Origin: Pseudomonadota bacterium
GTDB taxonomy: Bacteria; Pseudomonadota; Gammaproteobacteria; Burkholderiales; SCOH01
DNA: 7,368 nucleotides
Direction of reading: 5' to 3'
NCBI GenBank assembly: GCA_030917985.1
Contig: JAUPTR010000434.1
Span: forward strand, 1-7,368
Part shown: piece by piece, positions 1 through 6,424 of the stretch
How the letters are laid out: the number at the start of each line of letters is the position of its first letter
Position numbering within the stretch: the first letter of the stretch is position 1
Translations under genes and position numbers: made by a program
The notes under the pieces: generated by a model
The model's database searches: none
Told to the model about the DNA's origin: nothing
Seen by the model: the letters and a program-made list of their open reading frames with translations, nothing else

Positions 1-2
1 AA

Positions 3-3000
3 CTGCGACTGGCGCTGGCACGGCAACAACTGGCGGGCCAGTCCTGGCAGGCGGCCAGTGACACGCTGCAGCCCCTGCTCGACCTGTCCGACATGCAGGC
101 CCGAACCAGTGCCGAACTGCTGCAGTTTGACGTGCTGGCCGGACAATTGCAGGCACTGCCCGTCGATGCGCCGGCACGTGCCGGCCTGTTGCAACAAATG
201 TGGCGTCTGGCACGCAGCAGCCAGTTAACCGCAGCACGACTGACGGTGCTGGCCAACGAGGCCTCCGCCCAGGGGCAACATGCACTCGCCCAGGCAGCCC
301 TGGACAGGCTGGTGATTGCCGCGCCAGACGAGGCACCGCGCTGGCTGGAATTATCGGCCCAGACAGCATTGGCGCAGGGGCAATACCAGGCGGCAGCCAA
401 CCGCTATTTTCAGGCACTGGTACTGGTGCGCGGCCTGCAGCGTCAGCGTCATCTATTTCTTGCCGGCCTGCGCACCCTGCAGTCGGGCAATCTGCTGCCA
501 CAGGCGGTACAAGCGGCACGCCAGTATGGCTACCCGCTGCGCCATGATCGTGACACGCTGCTGTTCCTGATCCGGCTCTGTCGTGCGGCTGGCGATCTGG
601 ACGAAGCCGAGCGTTATGCCCGGCAACTACTGCAGATGGCGTTATTGCAAGAGCTGCAACGCCTCACCGGTATCGGACAGAGCTGGCAACCCGTTTCACT
701 CACTGACAGCGGCAAACCACCACAGGCTGCATTTGATCAGGAAGCCTATCTTCTGGGTTATGAAGTCATGCTGGGTAACCGCAAGCCGCACGATGCCTAT
801 CTGATTGCCGAGCGGGCGGTTCGCCATCTGCCGGATGACCTGCCTTGGCGCAAGCGCCTGGCACAGGCCGCCGAATGGGATCAGCAACCGGCACTGGCCC
901 TGCAGCACTGGCTGTGGCTGGCCGAGCGCGGCGGCGATGAACAAGCCTGGGAAGGTGTGCTGCGCCTGGCACCGGGGCTGAACGATGACAGCGCGCTGAT
1001 GCAGGCCTGGCGCCACAAGGCCCAGCGCGGGCAGTTTACCGAAGCCGAATGGCGCCAGCTGATGGATCTGTATGAGCGCAACGGAGAACCACTGGCCGGC
1101 GCCGATTTTTTGCTGAAACATTATGCAGCGCACCCCGACCCACTGCTGCTGACGCTGGCAGCGCAGTTACAACAACGTGCCGGCGCCGACGATGCGGCAC
1201 TGCAAAGCTACCGGCTACTGGCAAAAAAGCATGGCCAGACACCGGAACGGGCGCTGGCACAAGCCACACTGTTATACATGCGCAGCGATTTGCACGGCGC
1301 CTATCAGGTGCTGCAGCAAGCCGTTCCTGATGCCCGGCAGGCGCCGGAGAGCTTCTGGCGCACGCTGGGCGAACTGGCCTGGCAACTGGATCAGCGCGAG
1401 CAGGTGATCCACGCCTACGGTCAGCTGCTGGAGCGCCAGCAATACAGCGAAGCCGACCTGGAACGCTTGTTCACTGCCCTGCAGGCACAACAGCCAGACG
1501 CTGCCATCAGCCTGGCCCAGCGCAGCTGGCAGCAATTTGGCAACCCGCGCCACCTGCTCAGCGCGCTGGCATGGCAGATTCAACAGCAGCAATGGCAGGC
1601 AGCACGCAGTAGTTGCGACGCGCTGACTGCGGCGCAACGGGCACAGCTGCAGAATTCGCCGCAGTTCTTTTCGCTGCGTGCGCAAATTCACCAACATACC
1701 GCAGCGCCGCAGGCTGCCCTTGCCGATGCCCGGCGCGCACTCCAGCTGGCACCTGACGACAGCGGGCTGCGCCAGGCACTGCTGTGGATGCTGATCGACT
1801 ATCGCGAGCGCGACGAGCTGCGTCAACGCCTGCAGCAATGGCCAACGCTGGGGCAAGACCCGGCGTACCGCGAACTGCTGGCAGCGGCCTGGCTGACACT
1901 GGGCGACGCCCCGCGCGCCCTGCCCTATTTTTCTGCCCTGCTGCGTAGCCGGCAGCACGATCCACTCTGGCTGATGGGCTACGCCGACGCACTGGAACAA
2001 ACCGTGCAGCCGGATCTGGCATGGCGGGTGCGGCGCCATATCTGGCAGATGCTGATGACGCAGCGCAATGACCCGGCGCGCCATGACAATACGAACGCGC
2101 CCCTGCCCAAGGCGAGCCCCGATTTGTTGCTGCAAGCCAGGCTGGCACTGCTGTTTGCGCCCACAGAACCCACTGCCGGACTGATGCGCCAGTTGCTGCG
2201 CGAGGATCGGGACAGCCGGCAAATCAGCAGCGACAATGCACAGGCAGCAGAACTGGTGCTGGCTTGGGCGCTCTCCAGCGAGCAGCATCAGGCAGCCAAA
2301 GCCTGGCTGTTGCAACGTTATGCCCAGAATCAGCAGCGCCCGCATTGGGCCGCGTTATCGCTGGCGCTGCTGGAGCGCGACCAGCAGCAGCTACAGCAAT
2401 TGCTGGATCAACATGCGGACAGCCTGCCAGTGAACGATGCAATTGAAGCCGCCCGCCTGACGGGCCGGCAGGCGCAGGCACAGCTGATGGCAACACAACG
2501 GCTGCAGCAAATCAGCCACGACGACAATACCCATGCACAACTGGTAGACATGCTGCTGCTTACCGCCAGCCAGGCCAGCACCGGCGCGCTGAATCAGCGT
2601 ATTGGCGCACTCAACCGCGATACCCGCAGCCTTGCCGGCTCGGTCAGCCTGATGCCACAACTGCGGCTGAGCATGGAACTGGCGCACAGCCGTCAGAGCG
2701 CCCGCTCCGACAGCTTGTTCAGTGACCTGAGCCAGCTCGATCCGGCCCTGCCCAACCTCAACCAGACACTGCCGGCGCTTGACCGGCAACTTCAGGCCAG
2801 CTTGCGGCAAACCGACGAGCTTGGCCAGACGGAGCTGCAACTGGGGCGCCGCCACGCAGCGAGCCGTTTCAACACACTCAGCCTGAGCCGCGACTTGCAA
2901 ATCACGCCCTGGTTCAATCTGGCCGCCAGCGCCGGACGTAATGAATATGTCGACTACAGCGAACGCCTGATCGCCTACGGTGTAAAAGACGGCATCACCC

Positions 3001-3533
3001 TCGGCCTGCGCCTGACGCCCAGCCGCTACCAATACCTGAGCCTGGGCTGGCGCCGCGAACGCTTGCTGACGCAATCTCGCGGCCAGATCGGCCGGGCACG
3101 CATCTTCAACTGGGAGGCGGGCCACAAGCTGCGGCTGGAATACCCGGACTGGACAATACGCCTGTCCGGCTACCAAAACCGCTTCTACGGCGACACACTG
3201 AATCTGTCCGATCTCTCCGGCGAATTGCCCGACATTGACATCAGCACCGATCAGGCACGCCTGCTGCTGCCGGAAGACAGCCGCAGCATTGGCCTCAACC
3301 TCGGCTTTGGCCAGCAATATGCCAGCGACTACAGCCGCACCGCGCGCCTCTATGCCGACGGCGGCATCAGCTACAGCAGCGATAGCGGCGTGGGTTACAA
3401 CTGGCTGCTGGGCGTGGCCGGCAGTGTGATTGGCAGCGACCACCTGACGGCGTTCATGGGCCGCAGCTGGGGCGGAAGCCAGAATCTGCTCGATACCCGC
3501 GCGCTTGGTGTTAAATACAAACTGCATTTCTGA
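3..3533 (+). CDS. pelB: PelB, Pel polysaccharide outer-membrane export porin with TPR region (5' end outside window)
   Basis: PelB is the outer-membrane secretin-like exporter of Pel: a periplasmic TPR scaffold that recruits PelA, fused to a beta-barrel through which the polymer leaves. The frame is open to the left edge, giving 1176 visible residues against about 1193 in P. aeruginosa PelB, so only a short N-terminal piece is missing. The first in-frame ATG (93) has no ribosome site and is preceded by 30 in-frame helical codons, so it is probably internal. About residues 1-860 are Ala/Leu/Gln-rich amphipathic helices with TPR-like pairs, for example near 342-422 (W-x2-L, G-Q-Y-x2-A) and 552-635 (A-G-D-L-D-E-A). 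From about 2590 onward the protein switches to alternating polar/hydrophobic strands, Tyr/Trp girdles and Gly-rich turns. It ends in Lys-Leu-His-Phe, a terminal aromatic typical of BAM-assembled barrels. pelC follows after 12 bases. Identity is inferred from architecture, size and the pelC-F neighbours; confidence is high. Confidence 0.94.
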   Translation: MRLALARQQLAGQSWQAASDTLQPLLDLSDMQARTSAELLQFDVLAGQLQALPVDAPARAGLLQQMWRLARSSQLTAARLTVLANEASAQGQHALAQAALDRLVIAAPDEAPRWLELSAQTALAQGQYQAAANRYFQALVLVRGLQRQRHLFLAGLRTLQSGNLLPQAVQAARQYGYPLRHDRDTLLFLIRLCRAAGDLDEAERYARQLLQMALLQELQRLTGIGQSWQPVSLTDSGKPPQAAFDQEAYLLGYEVMLGNRKPHDAYLIAERAVRHLPDDLPWRKRLAQAAEWDQQPALALQHWLWLAERGGDEQAWEGVLRLAPGLNDDSALMQAWRHKAQRGQFTEAEWRQLMDLYERNGEPLAGADFLLKHYAAHPDPLLLTLAAQLQQRAGADDAALQSYRLLAKKHGQTPERALAQATLLYMRSDLHGAYQVLQQAVPDARQAPESFWRTLGELAWQLDQREQVIHAYGQLLERQQYSEADLERLFTALQAQQPDAAISLAQRSWQQFGNPRHLLSALAWQIQQQQWQAARSSCDALTAAQRAQLQNSPQFFSLRAQIHQHTAAPQAALADARRALQLAPDDSGLRQALLWMLIDYRERDELRQRLQQWPTLGQDPAYRELLAAAWLTLGDAPRALPYFSALLRSRQHDPLWLMGYADALEQTVQPDLAWRVRRHIWQMLMTQRNDPARHDNTNAPLPKASPDLLLQARLALLFAPTEPTAGLMRQLLREDRDSRQISSDNAQAAELVLAWALSSEQHQAAKAWLLQRYAQNQQRPHWAALSLALLERDQQQLQQLLDQHADSLPVNDAIEAARLTGRQAQAQLMATQRLQQISHDDNTHAQLVDMLLLTASQASTGALNQRIGALNRDTRSLAGSVSLMPQLRLSMELAHSRQSARSDSLFSDLSQLDPALPNLNQTLPALDRQLQASLRQTDELGQTELQLGRRHAASRFNTLSLSRDLQITPWFNLAASAGRNEYVDYSERLIAYGVKDGITLGLRLTPSRYQYLSLGWRRERLLTQSRGQIGRARIFNWEAGHKLRLEYPDWTIRLSGYQNRFYGDTLNLSDLSGELPDIDISTDQARLLLPEDSRSIGLNLGFGQQYASDYSRTARLYADGGISYSSDSGVGYNWLLGVAGSVIGSDHLTAFMGRSWGGSQNLLDTRALGVKYKLHF

Positions 3534-3537
3534 GAGG
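3532..3537 (+). promoter_or_regulatory. Ribosome binding site of pelC
   Basis: The purine run GAGAGG contains the Shine-Dalgarno core GAGG (3534-3537) and sits 8 bases before the ATG at 3546. It overlaps the TGA stop of pelB (3531-3533). The spacing decides the pelC start: an in-frame TTG at 3540 would be only two bases from this site, too close to be used. It is the clearest ribosome site in the window; pelD and pelE have none that is convincing. Confidence 0.7.
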
Positions 3538-3545
3538 ACTTGATC

Positions 3546-4064
3546 ATGCTTAAACGCACACTGCTACTGCTGGCCACACTGCTCAGCGCCTGCACCACCC
3601 TCAACACCAGTGCGCCGAAAGTGGCACTGGAAAAAGAAGCGCAATGGGCATTGCTGCCGATCCTGAACCAGACCGAAACGCCGCAAGCGGGCCTGCGCGC
3701 CGAAGCACTGATGGAAGCCAGCCTGCGCAATGCCGGCATCAGCCAGTTGCAGCGTTATCCGGCCCGGCTCAACCAGGAAACCCTGTTTGAGCCGGCAGAA
3801 CGCAAGATTGCCGACGATGCCAAAGCCTGGGCCAGCCAGCAGGGCTTGCGCTACGGCGTGAGCGGCACGGTAACCGAATGGCGCTACAAGGTGGGCGTGG
3901 ATGGCGAACCGGCAGTAGGCATGATGCTGCAGATCACCGATCTGAAAAACGGCCAGGTGGTGTGGAGCGGTAGCGGCGGCAAAACCGGCTACAGCCGTGA
4001 ATCGCTGAGCGGTACGGCGCAGAAATTGTTGAACCAGCTGTTGTCGAGTGCGGGCCTGGAGTGA
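3546..4064 (+). CDS. pelC: PelC, outer-membrane lipoprotein of the Pel export channel
   Basis: PelC is a small outer-membrane lipoprotein. In characterised homologues twelve copies form a ring on the periplasmic side of PelB and funnel the cationic Pel polymer into the barrel. With ATG 3546 the product is 172 residues, the same length as P. aeruginosa PelC. A lipoprotein signal is clear: Lys3-Arg4, a Leu-rich core, then lipobox Leu13-Ser14-Ala15-Cys16, so the mature protein starts at Cys16. Thr17 at +2 is not the inner-membrane retention Asp, which fits outer-membrane sorting. The mature part is a mixed alpha/beta fold with Trp34, Trp95, Trp112 and Trp140; the last lies in a Val-Val-Trp-Ser-Gly strand near the C-terminus. 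An aromatic in this region has been linked to membrane contact in the family, but I cannot confirm residue equivalence. The start is chosen by the ribosome site at 3532-3537; the 3' end overlaps pelD by four bases. Confidence 0.93.
   Translation: MLKRTLLLLATLLSACTTLNTSAPKVALEKEAQWALLPILNQTETPQAGLRAEALMEASLRNAGISQLQRYPARLNQETLFEPAERKIADDAKAWASQQGLRYGVSGTVTEWRYKVGVDGEPAVGMMLQITDLKNGQVVWSGSGGKTGYSRESLSGTAQKLLNQLLSSAGLE
4061..4064 (+). other. pelC/pelD start-stop overlap (GTGA)
   Basis: The GTG start of pelD (4061-4063) overlaps the TGA stop of pelC (4062-4064). No good Shine-Dalgarno sequence precedes it; only a weak TGGA touches the start. This suggests that pelD is translated mainly by ribosomes finishing pelC (termination-reinitiation), an inference from the arrangement. 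Confidence 0.75.
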
Positions 4065-5398
4065 AAAACGAACTGTGGCAAAGGCTGGCGCCGGCCAGGC
4101 ATCCCGCCTGGGTCTGGCTCGAGACCGTGGCGCTGACCGGCATCACGATTGGCATTGGTGTTGGCATACGGGCCAGCGACCCCTTGTTTATCCGCGCCGA
4201 GTTTCCGTGGACCTGGTTTGCCCCGATGTTGCTGGCGCTGCGTTATGGCGCACTGCCAGGTGTGGCATCGGCAGCACTGATCCTGTTTGCCTGGCTGGCG
4301 GCGCTGCGGCTCGGCCTTACCAGCGAAGCCGCGTTTCCCAAGCTGTATTTTCTCGGCGGCCTGCTGCTGACCCTGCTGTGCGGGGAATACAGCGGCCTGT
4401 GGCGCACACGCGTGCGGCGCATGCAGGAGGTGAACCGCTACATCGACCACCGGCTGGAAGACCTGACGCAGCGTCTGTATCTGCAACGCCTGTCGCACGA
4501 CAGGCTGGAACAGAGCCTGATCAACAAGCCCGTCACCCTGCGTGATGCCCTGCTGAAATTGCGCCTGTTTGTGCTGGAACGTGCCCATGGCAACGAGCCA
4601 CTGCCGGCGGCACAGGAGTTTCTGTCGTTTCTGGCACAGTTCTGCCAGCTGGAAGTGGCCGCATTGCACCCGATGCTGTCGCGCAAGCAGCCCCACGCCG
4701 AGCCCGCCGCCAGCATCGGCGGCGCCCAGAACCTGCAGGCAGACGATCCACTGCTGCAATTTGCGCTTGAGAGCCAGATGTTGTCACACGTACAGCACCT
4801 GGAGGGCGATCAGGCACAAACCAGCCGCTACCTGCTGGTGGCGCCGATCAAAACCAGCCTGTCGCAGACGCGTGGCCTGCTGGTGGTGGAACGCATGCCG
4901 TTTTTTGCGCTGAACGAAGAAACCCTGCAGACGCTGACGGTGCTGATTGCCTATTATGCCGACCACCTGATTGCTGCCGATGCCGCGATCCCGATGCGTG
5001 AAATGTTGCCAGACTGCCCGGAGCTGTTTGCCGAAGAGGTGCTGAAACTGGCGCGCATCGAAAAGGACACCGGTATTCCCAGCCATATTGTTGCGCTATC
5101 GGTGGGCCGCTCCGGGCGGCAAAAGGATATCTACGCCATGATCAAACGCATGCAGCGCACGCTGGACCTGGTGTGGGAGATGCAAGAGGGCGAGATCAAG
5201 ATCATGCTGACCCTGATGCCACTGGCCGGCCAGCAGGCGGTGGAGGGTTATCTGGCACGGGTGGAGGCGGCGCTGCAGGATCAGTTCGGCGTCGACTTTG
5301 TTGGCGCCCGCATCAAACCGCACCACAGCAGCGTGGGTGTCGGCCATGCACCGCTGCTGGTGCAGGACATTGTTACCACCTGCCGCATCAACAAATAA
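4061..5398 (+). CDS. pelD: PelD, inner-membrane c-di-GMP receptor that activates Pel synthesis
   Basis: PelD switches on Pel synthesis after binding cyclic di-GMP, within the inner-membrane PelDEFG complex. The product has 445 residues (about 455 in P. aeruginosa). Domains seen: an N-terminal membrane block with about four hydrophobic segments (roughly 17-37, 50-63, 66-84, 94-109); a charged helical linker (about 113-155) that could form a coiled coil; a GAF-like region (about 160-305); and a C-terminal GGDEF-like domain (about 320-445). In the last, Arg366-Thr-Leu-Asp369 fits the RxxD inhibitory site that binds c-di-GMP. The catalytic GGDEF position just after it reads about Gln375-Glu-Gly-Glu-Ile379, so cyclase activity is not expected, as in known PelD. 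Arg400, 34 residues after Arg366, may be the second ligand arginine (Arg402 in P. aeruginosa). The GTG start is set by overlap with pelC; translation is probably coupled. The family call is firm; the exact motif alignment is by eye. Confidence 0.95.
   Translation: MKNELWQRLAPARHPAWVWLETVALTGITIGIGVGIRASDPLFIRAEFPWTWFAPMLLALRYGALPGVASAALILFAWLAALRLGLTSEAAFPKLYFLGGLLLTLLCGEYSGLWRTRVRRMQEVNRYIDHRLEDLTQRLYLQRLSHDRLEQSLINKPVTLRDALLKLRLFVLERAHGNEPLPAAQEFLSFLAQFCQLEVAALHPMLSRKQPHAEPAASIGGAQNLQADDPLLQFALESQMLSHVQHLEGDQAQTSRYLLVAPIKTSLSQTRGLLVVERMPFFALNEETLQTLTVLIAYYADHLIAADAAIPMREMLPDCPELFAEEVLKLARIEKDTGIPSHIVALSVGRSGRQKDIYAMIKRMQRTLDLVWEMQEGEIKIMLTLMPLAGQQAVEGYLARVEAALQDQFGVDFVGARIKPHHSSVGVGHAPLLVQDIVTTCRINK
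5156..5197 (+). other. PelD c-di-GMP I-site (RxxD) and degenerate GGDEF position
   Basis: Codons 366-369 encode Arg-Thr-Leu-Asp, the RxxD I-site. After five residues (Leu-Val-Trp-Glu-Met) comes Gln-Glu-Gly-Glu-Ile at the place of GGDEF. The RxxD-x5-GGDEF spacing of diguanylate cyclases is therefore kept while the active-site signature is lost. The register could shift by a residue or two, since this was aligned by eye. Confidence 0.72.
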
Positions 5399-5401
5399 AC
5401 C

Positions 5402-6424
5402 ATGCTCAACGCCAAACTGGCCACACTCGCCCTGTCACTGGAAAGCGGTGCACTGGCAACGCTGTTCAGCGACATGCCCAACCAGCAGGTTCTGCTGCTG
5501 TTTTTACTCGCACACGCAGGTGCCAGCGTCTGCCTGGCCCTGTTTGCCTGGGCACTGATGCCGGTACAGTATCAGCAGCCACGGCGATGGGCGCTGCTGT
5601 TTCTGTTCAGCTTCAGCTTTTTTATCCCGTTCATGGGCCTGGTGGGGCTGTTTGTCGGCATTCTGGTTGCGGCTTATCTGCCCTTGATCCGCCGGGAAAA
5701 AGGCTTTGAAACGGTTGCCATTCCAGAGTATGTCAACCTCTCGGGCAATGTAAAAATCCGCTACGACGCCGGCGGCATTCGCGCGCGTCTGCTGGATCAG
5801 AATGCCAGCCTCGAATCGCGACTGAAAGCGATGATGGCGATCCAGCAGATGCCGAGCCGGCTTTCCAGCCCGCTGCTGCGGCAAATGCTGACCGACCCGG
5901 CTGACGACATCCGGCTGGTGGCGTATGGCATGCTCGATCAGCGCGAGAAGGCCATCAATCACAAAATCACCGAAGAGATGGCCAACCTTGATGACAATGC
6001 CTCGCCAGTCGCGCGCCAGACCAGCCTGCGGCATCTGGCCGAGCTGTACTGGGAGCTGGTCTACCAGGGGCTGGTGCAGGGTGACGTGCGCAAACACGCC
6101 ATCGGCCAGTCGATGGAATACGTGGCGCAATCGCTGGAACTGACACCGGACGAGCCGGGTTTATGGGTGCTGCAGGGCAAGCTGATCAACGAACTGGGAC
6201 AGATCAGCGCGGCCGGCATAGCCTTCCAGCGCGCCATTGATCTCGGCTATCCGGCCATCCGGCTGCTGCCCTATCAGGCAGAAATGGCTTTTGTGCAGCG
6301 TGATTTCCAGCGTGTGCGCCAGCTATTGAGCGAGATGTCGGCATTCGACAACTCGGAAAAAACCCAGGCACTGGTGAAATTCTGGCGCATGCCCGAAACC
6401 AAGGCCGACGAGAGCACCACATGA
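5402..6424 (+). CDS. pelE: PelE, inner-membrane helical-repeat scaffold of the Pel synthase complex
   Basis: PelE is an inner-membrane protein that binds PelD and helps hold the PelDEFG synthase-transport complex together; no enzymatic activity is known. The product has 340 residues (about 329 in P. aeruginosa). Seen here: a hydrophobic segment at about 29-53, then a second very hydrophobic stretch at 62-97 bounded by Arg61-Arg62 and Arg97-Arg98, long enough for one long helix or a tight hairpin. The remainder is soluble and helical. Residues 137-193 look HEAT-like (a helix, then Pro-Leu-Leu-x-Gln-x-Leu-x-Asp-Pro with Asp-Asp-Ile-Arg). Residues about 254-312 carry TPR-like pairs (Trp-x2-Leu-x-Gly, then Ala-x2-Ala-Phe-x2-Ala-Ile). 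The start ATG lies three bases after the pelD TAA with no ribosome site, suggesting coupled translation, and the end overlaps pelF. pelD and pelE are in the same frame, separated only by that TAA and one codon. Identity rests on context, size and topology. Confidence 0.92.
   Translation: MLNAKLATLALSLESGALATLFSDMPNQQVLLLFLLAHAGASVCLALFAWALMPVQYQQPRRWALLFLFSFSFFIPFMGLVGLFVGILVAAYLPLIRREKGFETVAIPEYVNLSGNVKIRYDAGGIRARLLDQNASLESRLKAMMAIQQMPSRLSSPLLRQMLTDPADDIRLVAYGMLDQREKAINHKITEEMANLDDNASPVARQTSLRHLAELYWELVYQGLVQGDVRKHAIGQSMEYVAQSLELTPDEPGLWVLQGKLINELGQISAAGIAFQRAIDLGYPAIRLLPYQAEMAFVQRDFQRVRQLLSEMSAFDNSEKTQALVKFWRMPETKADESTT
6421..6424 (+). other. pelE/pelF start-stop overlap (ATGA)
   Basis: The ATG of pelF (6421-6423) overlaps the TGA of pelE (6422-6424). 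A weak GAGAG at 6410-6414 lies six bases upstream inside pelE and may assist initiation. The arrangement points to coupled translation of scaffold and glycosyltransferase. Confidence 0.75.

Noticed and set aside
93..95. ATG 93 as the true start of pelB
   Set aside because: The frame is open upstream to the edge with helix-like coding sequence, no Shine-Dalgarno precedes it, and the family length predicts a start outside the window.
1272..2345. Second long minus-strand open frame (357 codons) within pelB
   Set aside because: Same explanation: low-complexity Gln/Leu/Cys-rich translation antisense to a real GC-rich gene, with no recognisable motif.
2391..3527. Long open frame on the minus strand (378 codons) opposite the 3' part of pelB
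   Set aside because: It mirrors the codon bias of pelB (CAG/CTG/GCC on the opposite strand), has no ribosome site or domain pattern, and is biased in Ala/Gln/Val as expected of an antisense shadow.
3540..3542. TTG 3540 as the pelC start
   Set aside because: It lies two bases from the ribosome site; ATG 3546 has correct spacing and gives exactly 172 residues with a normal signal peptide.
3534..3545. Promoter or terminator between pelB and pelC
   Set aside because: The gap is only 12 bases and is filled by the ribosome site; no stem-loop or promoter elements fit.
4834..4886. Chi-like GCTGGTGG octamers (4834-4841 and 4879-4886; another at 5914-5921)
   Set aside because: Chi is defined for E. 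coli-type RecBCD, and these arise readily from Leu-Val codons in GC-rich genes; the host is unknown.
5117..5128. Arg353-Gln-Lys-Asp356 in PelD as the RxxD I-site
   Set aside because: It lies too far before the GGDEF-equivalent hairpin; Arg366-Thr-Leu-Asp369 has the expected five-residue spacing.
6357..6363. AAAAAAC slippery heptamer near the end of pelE
   Set aside because: It is out of phase (read GAA AAA ACC), so the tandem -1 slip does not apply.
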